From JBGAQP01 sp044220635 (lineage in GTDB: Bacteria; Pseudomonadota; Gammaproteobacteria; Burkholderiales; Usitatibacteraceae): DNA of 64,000 bases. Of this stretch, positions 41,312 through 48,206 are shown piece after piece; within the stretch, counting starts at the first letter, position 1, and every line of letters starts with the position of its first letter. The notes below the pieces were generated by a model. It saw only the letters and a list, made by a program, of their open reading frames with translations, was not told where the DNA came from and made no database searches. The stretch spans positions 1-64,000 of the forward strand of contig JBGAQP010000021.1 in NCBI GenBank assembly GCA_044220635.1. The letters are read 5' to 3'. Position numbers and translations under genes: made by a program.

Positions 41312-42115
41312 TTGAAGAAGACCTACAACGTCGAGCACTGGTACGAGCACGGGGCGATGCGCCCGCCGGGGCTGGTGCGCCTCGCGCTGGAGTGGCGCGC
41401 GCCCTGGGAATACGGGGCGATGCTCGCGGCGCGTCCGCTGCTCGGGATGGGGCCGCGGGGCGACGGCCACCCGGTGCTGCTGTTTCCGGGGTTCATGGCG
41501 AGCGATGCCACCACCGCGCCGCTGCGCGGTTTCCTGAAGGACATGGGCTACGCGCCCTACGGCTGGGGGCACGGCGTCAACAAGGGCCCGCGCGAGGGCG
41601 TGCTCGAGGCCTGCCGCAAGCGGTTGAAGGAGCTCTCCCGGCGCCACAAGCGCAAGGTCTCGCTCATCGGCTGGAGCCTCGGCGGGCTCTACGCGCGCGA
41701 GCTCGCGAAGGAATTCCCGAAGCTCGTGCGCCTCGTGATCACGCTTGGCACGCCCTTCACGGGCCACCCCAAGGCCTCGAACGCCTGGCGCCTCTACGAG
41801 AAGGTCACGGGCCACAAGATCGGCGCGCCGGAGCTGCACGAGCCGCTGCGCATCCCGCCGCCCCTGCCCACCACCTCGATCTTCAGCCGCTCGGACGGGA
41901 TCGTCGCCTGGCAGTGCAGCGTCGAGAAGGAAGGGACGATCCACGAGAACATCGAGGTCGTGGCGAGCCACCTGGGCCTGGGCTTCAACCCGCTCGCCTG
42001 GCACGCGATCGCCGACCGCCTCGCGCAGCCCGAGGGCGAATGGAAGCGCTTCGACCGCGAGAGCGGCGCGCGTCCCCTGCTCTACCGCGACCCCGCGCGC
42101 ACGGGCTGGTTCTAG
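41312..42115 (+). CDS. Alpha/beta hydrolase (lipase/acyltransferase-like)
   Basis: A 267-residue hydrolase with LLFPGFMASD near the N-terminus (oxyanion region), the nucleophile elbow GWSLGG and the probable catalytic His near VASHLGLGFNP. Resembles triacylglycerol lipase or PGAP1-like folds with a GTPFTGHP segment. No signal peptide, so cytosolic. The start is uncertain: TTG at 41312, with GAGAGAGG upstream, keeps YNVEHWYEHG; ATG at 41357 would drop it. The frame is open further upstream into the REP half-copy, which is not credible coding. Followed 7 bp later by a second hydrolase. Confidence 0.8.
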   Translation: MKKTYNVEHWYEHGAMRPPGLVRLALEWRAPWEYGAMLAARPLLGMGPRGDGHPVLLFPGFMASDATTAPLRGFLKDMGYAPYGWGHGVNKGPREGVLEACRKRLKELSRRHKRKVSLIGWSLGGLYARELAKEFPKLVRLVITLGTPFTGHPKASNAWRLYEKVTGHKIGAPELHEPLRIPPPLPTTSIFSRSDGIVAWQCSVEKEGTIHENIEVVASHLGLGFNPLAWHAIADRLAQPEGEWKRFDRESGARPLLYRDPARTGWF

Positions 42116-42122
42116 CGCCGCG

Positions 42123-43019
42123 ATGCCCACCGCCGAGGCGAACGGGCTCGCGATCGCCTACGAGACGAGTGGCGAAACCGGCGCGACGCCGCTGGTGCTG
42201 GTGATGGGGCTGGGAATGCCCCTCGTCTACTGGCCCGACGCTTTCGTGGACGCGCTCGCCGCGAAGGGCTTTCGCGTCGTCTCCTTCGACAATCGCGACT
42301 GCGGGCTTTCGCAGAAGCTCGCCGACGTCGCCCTGCCCAACGTCTTCCTCTCGATCGGCAAGGCACTCCTGGGCCTCCGGGTGAGCGCACCCTATGCGCT
42401 CGAGGACATGGCCGACGACACCGCCGGCCTCATGGACGCGCTCGGCATCGCGCGCGCGCACGTGGTGGGCGCCTCGATGGGCGGGATGATCGCGCAGGCG
42501 CTCGCCGCGCGGCACCCGGAGCGCGTGCTGAGCCTCACCTCGATCATGTCCACGAGCGGCAATCCGCGGGTGTCGCTCGGGCGGCCGGCGGCGTTGCGCG
42601 CGATCCTGCGCCCGCCGCCGGACCCGCGGGACGTCGAGGCGGTCACGGAGCACCTCGTCCACGTGCTCGGGGTGATCGGCAGCCCCGGCTACCCGACCGA
42701 GCCCTGGCTGCTGCGCGCGGTCTGCGAGCGCGTGGCGCGCCGCGGCTACAGCCCCCAAGGGGTGCTGCGACAGCTCTTCGCGATCATGGCCTCGGGCGAC
42801 CGGCGCGCCGATCTCGCGAAGGTTCGCGCGCCGACCCTCGTGATCCACGGGCGCGAGGACCCGCTGCTGCGCGTCGCGGCGAGCCGCGACATCGCCCGCC
42901 ACATCCCGGGCGCCAAGCTCGTGGAGATCCCGGGCATGGGCCACGACCTGCCGCCGGGCCTCGTCGCGCCCGTGGCCACCGCGATCGCCGAGCACTGCCG
43001 CGCGGCCGAGGGGGCCTGA
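42123..43019 (+). CDS. Alpha/beta hydrolase
   Basis: A 298-residue hydrolase of the epoxide hydrolase/esterase type. VMGLGMPLVYW supplies the oxyanion region and SFDNRDCGLS follows. The nucleophile Ser is in GASMGG (near 117), the Asp in HGREDPLL and the His in GMGHDLP. No signal peptide. The gene starts 7 bp after the first hydrolase and both are cytosolic, so they likely form one operon. The family includes esterases of many small substrates; the natural substrate cannot be inferred. Confidence 0.88.
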   Translation: MPTAEANGLAIAYETSGETGATPLVLVMGLGMPLVYWPDAFVDALAAKGFRVVSFDNRDCGLSQKLADVALPNVFLSIGKALLGLRVSAPYALEDMADDTAGLMDALGIARAHVVGASMGGMIAQALAARHPERVLSLTSIMSTSGNPRVSLGRPAALRAILRPPPDPRDVEAVTEHLVHVLGVIGSPGYPTEPWLLRAVCERVARRGYSPQGVLRQLFAIMASGDRRADLAKVRAPTLVIHGREDPLLRVAASRDIARHIPGAKLVEIPGMGHDLPPGLVAPVATAIAEHCRAAEGA

Positions 43020-43081
43020 TTCCCGCGCTTCGCTTGAGCTTGCGCAACTCCCGCCGCGGCCGGGGCCGGAGAATCCCGTAC

Positions 43082-43456
43082 ATGGAAGCGAGAAGGGCCG
43101 GCGGGGCGTGGCTCGCCGCCGTCCTGGCGGCGGCGCTCCTCATCGCGCTCGCGCCCGCGGCCTTCGCGGAGGCCGACGAGTTCGACTACGTCATCGCCGT
43201 CTCCGGTCATCGCTTCAACCCCGAGTCGGTCACCGTCATCGCGGGCCGCAAGCTGCGGCTCTACATCGACAACCAGGATCCGACGGTCGAGGTGTTCACG
43301 AGCAAGGTCCTGGGCGTGCGCAAGGCCGTCGGCGGGCGCTCCCACGCGACGATCGAACTCGGCCCGCTGAAGCCCGGCGAGTACGCGTTTCGCGGAGAGC
43401 TCCACCGCAAAAGCGCGAAGGGCGTGATCGTCGCGATCGAGCTGCAGCAGCGCTGA
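43082..43456 (+). CDS. Periplasmic cupredoxin-like protein (FtrB/EfeO-N type)
   Basis: A 124-residue protein with signal sequence (residues 1-30, PAAFA) and one cupredoxin-fold domain: SGHRFNPESVTVIAGRKLRLYIDN, then FTSKVLGVRKAV, and PLKPGEYAFRGELHRKSAKG. This pattern matches the small cupredoxins linked to iron uptake (FtrB). The usual copper-binding Cys is absent, so it may bind metal through other residues or not at all. It stands alone here without FtrC-type permease genes. Confidence 0.78.
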   Translation: MEARRAGGAWLAAVLAAALLIALAPAAFAEADEFDYVIAVSGHRFNPESVTVIAGRKLRLYIDNQDPTVEVFTSKVLGVRKAVGGRSHATIELGPLKPGEYAFRGELHRKSAKGVIVAIELQQR

Positions 43457-43557
43457 TCGGCGGAAACATCCCGAAACAAGTGTCCGGGTCACGGCAAAGG
43501 CCGCGAAACGTTCCTCGGGAATAGTGGGCGCCGTGTCCACACCCCAAGGAGGAACCC

Positions 43558-44061
43558 ATGAAGCTGATCGTATCCGCCCTCGCTCTCGCGTTCGCGCTCG
43601 CCGCCGCGCCCGACTCCTTCGCCCGCACCCGCATCGCCGGGGAGTCGGCCGCCGCCGGGACGCCTGCGGGTGCGAAGTCCGCGAAGTCCGCGAAACCGGC
43701 GAAGAAGGCGAAGAAGGACGGCACGCGCCAGAGCACCTGGACCGGGCCCGACGGGCGCCAGGCGACCGCGACGACCACGCGATCGGGGGGAGACGTCTCC
43801 ACGATCGTGACCGGCCCCGAGGGCCGTACGGCCACTCGCGTGGTCGATCGCGAGCCGGGCCACACGACGGCCACCCGCACCGGCCCCGAGGGACGGCAGG
43901 CGACGCGCGAGACGACCTACGGTGGCGGCGACTCGAGCACGCGCATCACCGGCCCCAACGGTAACGTCACGACCCGCACGGTCGACCGCGAGCCCGGCCT
44001 CACCAACGTCACCACCACCGGTCCCGACGGCCGCACCGTCACCCGCACCACCACGCACTAG
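43558..44061 (+). CDS. Secreted repeat-rich protein, unknown
   Basis: A 167-residue protein. Signal peptide (1-22, DSFA) is followed by a lysine/alanine-rich stretch and then about six imperfect repeats of 16-22 residues with the unit TGPxGRxxTRxxxREPG or TTTGPDGR. Thr, Arg and Gly dominate and no hydrophobic core is evident, so it is likely disordered or fibrous. AAGGAGGA precedes the ATG. Its TAG stop abuts the first base of the REPIN at 44062. No family recognised. Confidence 0.72.
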   Translation: MKLIVSALALAFALAAAPDSFARTRIAGESAAAGTPAGAKSAKSAKPAKKAKKDGTRQSTWTGPDGRQATATTTRSGGDVSTIVTGPEGRTATRVVDREPGHTTATRTGPEGRQATRETTYGGGDSSTRITGPNGNVTTRTVDREPGLTNVTTTGPDGRTVTRTTTH

Positions 44062-44135
44062 GAAATTGGGGACAGTCCCCATTTAAGGTCTGTAACACAG
44101 ATTACAGAGCCTAAATGGGGACTGTCCCCATTTTC
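44062..44135. repeat. Two-arm inverted repeat (REPIN-like element)
   Basis: Left arm from 44062 (GAAATTGGGGACAGTCCCC...) and right arm to 44135 are reverse complements over about 35 nt with a few mismatches, joined by a short central segment around 44097-44103. It starts one base after the stop codon of the repeat-rich protein and lies about 40 bp before the rhodanese start. Confidence 0.85.
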
Positions 44136-44176
44136 GGTGACCCGCGGAGGCGGGTTTTGTGGCAGGGTGGCGGGCG

Positions 44177-45091
44177 ATGGATTGCCGAGCCCCGCTCCTT
44201 GCCCTGCTGCTCCTGCCCGGCGTTGCGTTCGCGGGCGGGATCGTCGATGCGGAGTTCGTCGCCAAGGCGCTCGCGCGCGGCGCGATCGCCTGGGATGTGC
44301 GCGGCGCCGACGAGTACGCGAACGGCCACCTGCCCGGTGCGGTGAGCGTCGGCCACGTGAGCCAGGCGATCATCGACCCGAAGACCCAGCTCCTGAGGCC
44401 CGCGGCCGAGATCGAGCGCGTGTGGGGCGGGGCGGGCATCGACCCCGCGAGAGAGATCGTCGTCTACGGACTGCGTGGCAGCGCCTTCGCGTATTTCGCG
44501 CAGTTCGCGCTGGAAGCCTTCGGCGCGGGAAACGTCTCCGTCTTCCACGACGGCGTGGACGCCTGGCGCGCCGCCGGCCATCCGGTGTCGACGAGCCCCA
44601 CGGTGCGCGAGCGCGTCGAACTGAAGCTCCCCAAGCAGCCGGCGCTGCCGATCACCACGGACGAAGTCGTGGAGAAGGTCGGGCGCAACGACGTGCAGTT
44701 CGTCGACACGCGGCGGCTCGGCGAGTTCGTGGGCAAGGAGTCGGAGACGCTGCACGCGGGCCACATCCCCGGCGCCGTGCACATCCTCTACAGCCGCAAC
44801 TACCGGGACCCCGAAACGCCCCTCAAGCTCATGCGCAAGGAGACCACGGACACGGCCGGGATGGCGCTCAAGCCCGACGACGAGCTCCGAAAGCTCTATG
44901 CCGGCCTCGACCCGGGCAAGGAGACCATCGTCTACTGCCACACCGGCATCCGCGCCGCGCTCACCACCGCGGTGCTCAAGCGGCTGGGCTTCCGCAACGT
45001 GAAGCTCTACTACGCCTCCTGGCTCGAGTACGGCAACCGGCCGCGGGCGCGCGTCGAGACGGCGTTGCCGCCCGCCCCGCCGCCGCGCTAG
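44177..45091 (+). CDS. Secreted two-domain rhodanese
   Basis: A 304-residue protein with a signal peptide (residues 1-17, GVAFA) and two rhodanese domains. The N-terminal domain keeps AWDVRGADEYANGHLPGAV but has YGLRGSA in place of the catalytic loop, so it lacks Cys. The C-terminal domain has FVDTRRLGEF and the active loop YCHTGIR with Cys254. The layout is that of thiosulfate/3-mercaptopyruvate sulfurtransferases. ATG at 44177 is chosen for its signal peptide and AGGGTGG upstream. It is followed by the repeat protein at 45166, 74 bp later. Confidence 0.88.
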   Translation: MDCRAPLLALLLLPGVAFAGGIVDAEFVAKALARGAIAWDVRGADEYANGHLPGAVSVGHVSQAIIDPKTQLLRPAAEIERVWGGAGIDPAREIVVYGLRGSAFAYFAQFALEAFGAGNVSVFHDGVDAWRAAGHPVSTSPTVRERVELKLPKQPALPITTDEVVEKVGRNDVQFVDTRRLGEFVGKESETLHAGHIPGAVHILYSRNYRDPETPLKLMRKETTDTAGMALKPDDELRKLYAGLDPGKETIVYCHTGIRAALTTAVLKRLGFRNVKLYYASWLEYGNRPRARVETALPPAPPPR

Positions 45092-45132
45092 GCGGCCCCC
45101 CAGGCAGGGCCCGGCGCCGACCCGTTGGCCCG

Positions 45133-45138
45133 TATAAT
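45133..45138 (+). promoter_or_regulatory. Candidate -10 box (TATAAT) for the 618-residue repeat protein
   Basis: Perfect TATAAT with expected start near 45145, 21 nt before the ATG at 45166. AGAAGGG at 45151-45157 is the ribosome site. No -35 at standard spacing. Confidence 0.45.
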
Positions 45139-45165
45139 CGCGGAAAACCAAGAAGGGCTTCCGCG

Positions 45166-47022
45166 ATGATCGCGCGCACCGCAGTCTTCCTCCTCGCACT
45201 GGCCGCGCCCGTCCTCTCGAGCGCCGCCTCCCCGTTCCCGAAGGCCGCCACGCGCTTCCAGGCCGTCGCGAACACCACGGTCTTCACCATGCTCCAGGGC
45301 ACTTCCGAGTCCTCGGGTTTCGCCGTGAGGGCGCTCGACCCCGCCGGCGCGGGCGTGCCGGGCGTGCGGGTGACGTGGACCATGCCGGCCTTCTGCGGGC
45401 TGTTCGGGGGCGCCGGGCGCGCCGCGGGAGTCACCGGGGCGGACGGCGTGGCGAACCCGCCCACCTTCGTCGCTACCGACACCTCGATGACCTGCACGGT
45501 CCGCGCCGACGCCGAGGGCACGGGGATGCGGGTCGATTTCACCGTGTTCATCTACCAGCCCGCGGACATCACGATCGACATGATGCCCTCGACCGTGACG
45601 ACGACGCAGAACGGCACCTTCTCGATCACCGCGGAACTGCGCGGGGCGGGCGGCGTAGCGCTCCCGGGCCTGCCGGTCGACTTCGAGGTCCGGCCGCAGT
45701 TCGCGGCCGCGGCGCGCCTCGACCGCTACAGCGGCCCCGCGGACCCGATCACGAGCACCGTGACGGTGAACGCCCGCGGCAACGAGCACATCGGCTTCTA
45801 CACGATCGTCGCGCGCCACGGCCCCGCCGAGGCCACCGTGGGCGTGACCCACGGCGCGACCGGAACCGGCAACCCGGGCCCGGCGCGCACGCTCGCGGGG
45901 CAGTCGCCCACGGGCTCGGGGCCGGTGGTGCTGATGCACGGATCGGAGATCCTCAGCTGCGGCTTCGCGGATTCGCGCCTGCTCGCCCTGGGCGAGGAGG
46001 CGATCCCCGCGCCGCCCGTGGGCCTGCGCTTCCCCCACGGCCTCGTGCGGGCCCGCGCCACGCGCTGCGGCTCGACCCAGGACCTCGGTTTCACGCTGCT
46101 GCTTCCACAGGCGCCGCCCGCGGGCTCCGCCTTCTGGCGCTACGGACCGACGAAGGCGAATCCCCAGCCCCACTGGCACGGGATGCCGGTCACCGTCGCC
46201 GGCACGGCGGTCACGTTCGCGGTCCGCGACGGCGCCGAGGGCGACGACGACCTCACGGTGAACGATTCCGTCTCGCTTTTCGGCGGCATGGCCTACATGG
46301 ACGCCGTGACGACCTACCAGGACCAATGGTGGGCCGGCCCCGCGGAAAACGGCTGGGGCGGGAGCGTCTTCCAGCACGGCGAGCGGATCTTCGCCGCGTT
46401 CTTCCACTACGACGGCGCGGGGCGCCCCGTGTGGTCGGTGCTCAACGCTGCGCTCGATGCCGCGCGCACGCGGGTCTCGGGGCCGCTCCACTCGGCGACC
46501 GGCTCGCCCTTCTACGCCTACGATCCTTCCCGCTTCCAGGTGACGACCGTGGGGCAGGCGACCTTGAGCTTCCTCGACAGCGAGCGGGCCACGCTCGACT
46601 TCACGCTCTCGGGCGGCGTTGCGGCGCGCAAGAACCTCGTGCGCCAGCCGATCGGACCGCCCGTGGCCGACCCCATGCCCCCGCGCACGGGCCTGTATTA
46701 CGGCGGTCCCGCGCGCACCGGCTTCGGCGTGTCCGTCGTGCAGCGCTACGACGCACTCTTCGTCGTCTGGTTCACCTACGACGCGGCGGGCAGCCCGACC
46801 TGGTACGTCGCGCCCGCGGGCTCGTGGAAGGACGGCGCGACCTGGACCGGCAAGGCCTACCGCACGACGGGCGCACCCTGGGCCGCGTACGACGCCGCCG
46901 CGCTCGAGGTGGAGGCCGCGGGCTCGCTCACGTTGCGCTTCACGGGCGCGGACACCGCGGTCCTCGAGTACGCGATCGACGGCCGCACGGGCACCGAGTC
47001 CGTCGTGCGCCAACCCCTCTAG
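45166..47022 (+). CDS. Secreted Ig-like/choice-of-anchor U protein with two Trp-rich repeats
   Basis: A 618-residue protein. Signal peptide (1-20, SSAAS) is followed by Ig-like domains (about 25-235). A choice-of-anchor U-type segment (about 240-380) contains FWRYGPTKANPQPHW and DGAEGDDDLTVN. Two C-terminal repeats of about 110 residues match the paralogue at 39031-40398 (QWWAGPAENGWGGS, then LYYGGPARTGFGVS; both end in RQP). The last codon and TAG run into the REPIN; the G of TAG is its first base. Cell-surface or secreted; role unknown. Confidence 0.8.
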   Translation: MIARTAVFLLALAAPVLSSAASPFPKAATRFQAVANTTVFTMLQGTSESSGFAVRALDPAGAGVPGVRVTWTMPAFCGLFGGAGRAAGVTGADGVANPPTFVATDTSMTCTVRADAEGTGMRVDFTVFIYQPADITIDMMPSTVTTTQNGTFSITAELRGAGGVALPGLPVDFEVRPQFAAAARLDRYSGPADPITSTVTVNARGNEHIGFYTIVARHGPAEATVGVTHGATGTGNPGPARTLAGQSPTGSGPVVLMHGSEILSCGFADSRLLALGEEAIPAPPVGLRFPHGLVRARATRCGSTQDLGFTLLLPQAPPAGSAFWRYGPTKANPQPHWHGMPVTVAGTAVTFAVRDGAEGDDDLTVNDSVSLFGGMAYMDAVTTYQDQWWAGPAENGWGGSVFQHGERIFAAFFHYDGAGRPVWSVLNAALDAARTRVSGPLHSATGSPFYAYDPSRFQVTTVGQATLSFLDSERATLDFTLSGGVAARKNLVRQPIGPPVADPMPPRTGLYYGGPARTGFGVSVVQRYDALFVVWFTYDAAGSPTWYVAPAGSWKDGATWTGKAYRTTGAPWAAYDAAALEVEAAGSLTLRFTGADTAVLEYAIDGRTGTESVVRQPL

Positions 47023-47111
47023 AAAATGGGGACAGTCCCCATTTGTTGCCTGTAACAATCTCCTTCTGAGCCGATTGTTACAAACGATAAATGGGGACTG
47101 TCCCCATTTTC
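47022..47111. repeat. Two-arm inverted repeat (REPIN-like element) between convergent genes
   Basis: Arms 47022-47060 and 47073-47111 are reverse complements with a few mismatches and a 12-nt loop. Both outer ends read CTAG next to AAAATGGGG. The two convergent genes each use these TAG triplets as stop codons (47020-47022 plus; 47111-47113 minus). It likely also acts as a bidirectional transcription end. Confidence 0.88.
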
Positions 47112-48049
47112 TAGGGGATGTCCTTGCTCGTGGCGGCGTAGGTCGGGAACTGCACGAAGTCGAAGGCGACGTCCGCGGCTTTCTGGAATGGCGTGGACTT
47201 GCGCGCCCCCCCATAGAAACCGTCGGCCAGCAGGCGTGAGAGGTTCAGGCCGAGGCCGACGTACCACGTCCGCTTCGGAGTCGACTCGATGCCGGCGGGA
47301 GGCGAGTAGCCGGTGGTGCCGTAGCCCACCGAGAGCTCGAGGTAGCGCGTGACGGGATGGGCGCGCAGCGCCTCGAAGGCATCGGCCTTCGCCACCACGA
47401 AGTAGCGTTGCCCCGAGTAGTCGCCGAACGCGTCCCAGTGCGAGGATTCCGCCGACTGGCGATAGGCGAGGCGGAAGTCGAGGATCTCGTCGAGGCGCGG
47501 GTTCGCCTCCATCGCGTAGCCGAGCAGCACGCCCGCCGTGTTCGCGACGAAGTCCTCGCGGCTGAACTTCCACGCGTTCGAGTAGCCGTCGATCACCTCG
47601 ACGGCGGAGTAGGCGATGAAGGTCGACCAGCTGGCGAGGCTCACCGAGCTCTCTCGGCCGTTGCCCAGCGCCTCGAAGAGCGGCGTGAGCAGGCGCACGC
47701 CGACGTAGTTGCCGTAGAGGTGCCCGAGCTTGTCCGCGCCGCCGTACTTCGTGTCCGCGCCGAACCAGCCCTCGCTTTCCGTCTTGAAGCCGCCGCCGAA
47801 TCCGTCCTGCCACCAGTTCTCGAAGCCGTAGGCGGCGATGAGCGCCGCCGCCGTGCCCAGGAGCGCGGTGTTGCGCAGGGCGAGGTTGGGGGGCGCGGCC
47901 GGCTCCGCCGGCGCCGCGTCGGGGCCGGCGAGCTGCGCCGCGCGCTCCAGGGCCCGCGCGGCGAGCTCGAGCCCCTCGGGTTGAGCCGCCGCGGGCAGCG
48001 CGAGCGCCACGAGTGCCGCGGTCGCGGGTCGGATGATCCGCCGGTCCAT
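47111..48049 (-). CDS. DUF2279 (YfiM-like) periplasmic or outer-membrane protein
   Basis: A 312-residue protein with signal peptide (1-21, PAAAQ) and a DUF2279 domain (about 60-215): ENWWQDGFGGGFKTESEGWFG, then ADKLGHLYGNYVG, SREDFVANTAGVLLG. The C-terminal beta strands resemble an outer-membrane barrel half (TRYLELSVGYGTTGYSPP). An ATG at 48061 in the same frame adds four residues. No ribosome site distinguishes the two; the shorter gives a standard signal peptide. The stop codon is formed at the REPIN edge. It is divergent from the multicopper oxidase. Confidence 0.8.
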   Translation of the reverse strand: MDRRIIRPATAALVALALPAAAQPEGLELAARALERAAQLAGPDAAPAEPAAPPNLALRNTALLGTAAALIAAYGFENWWQDGFGGGFKTESEGWFGADTKYGGADKLGHLYGNYVGVRLLTPLFEALGNGRESSVSLASWSTFIAYSAVEVIDGYSNAWKFSREDFVANTAGVLLGYAMEANPRLDEILDFRLAYRQSAESSHWDAFGDYSGQRYFVVAKADAFEALRAHPVTRYLELSVGYGTTGYSPPAGIESTPKRTWYVGLGLNLSRLLADGFYGGARKSTPFQKAADVAFDFVQFPTYAATSKDIP

Positions 48050-48131
48050 GGTCACCAGCATAAAGGGGTCGGGCGCCCTTCGATCGGCTGAAACGCAGGT
48101 TTCAGTGTCCGAAAGGAGGCATGACCCGGGC

Positions 48132-48145
48132 TTGACTGCGGTCAA
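48132..48145. promoter_or_regulatory. FNR/Anr-family binding site candidate before the multicopper oxidase
   Basis: Perfect dyad TTGAC-TGCG-GTCAA, matching the FNR/Dnr-type consensus TTGAY-N4-RTCAA. Its centre lies 41.5 nt before a start point near 48180. GAGAAT (48167-48172) supplies the -10. This is class II activator geometry for the gene at 48207. Confidence 0.5.
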
Positions 48146-48206
48146 CGGGCGGCACGGATGCCGCGCGAGAATGGCAATCGGGACGACTTGTCCCGGAGGA
48201 TGTTCC

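Noticed and set aside
43082..43456. Cupredoxin considered as plastocyanin/azurin electron carrier
   Set aside because: The Cys of the type 1 copper site is missing and the pattern is FtrB-like.
43558..44061. Repeated TGPxGR units considered as CRISPR or a minisatellite
   Set aside because: Repeats are at protein level with variable codons, in a gene with signal peptide and good ribosome site.
44062..47111. The paired inverted repeats considered as ends of an insertion sequence
   Set aside because: The genes between them are a rhodanese and a surface protein; no transposase, and each repeat is itself a complete two-arm element.
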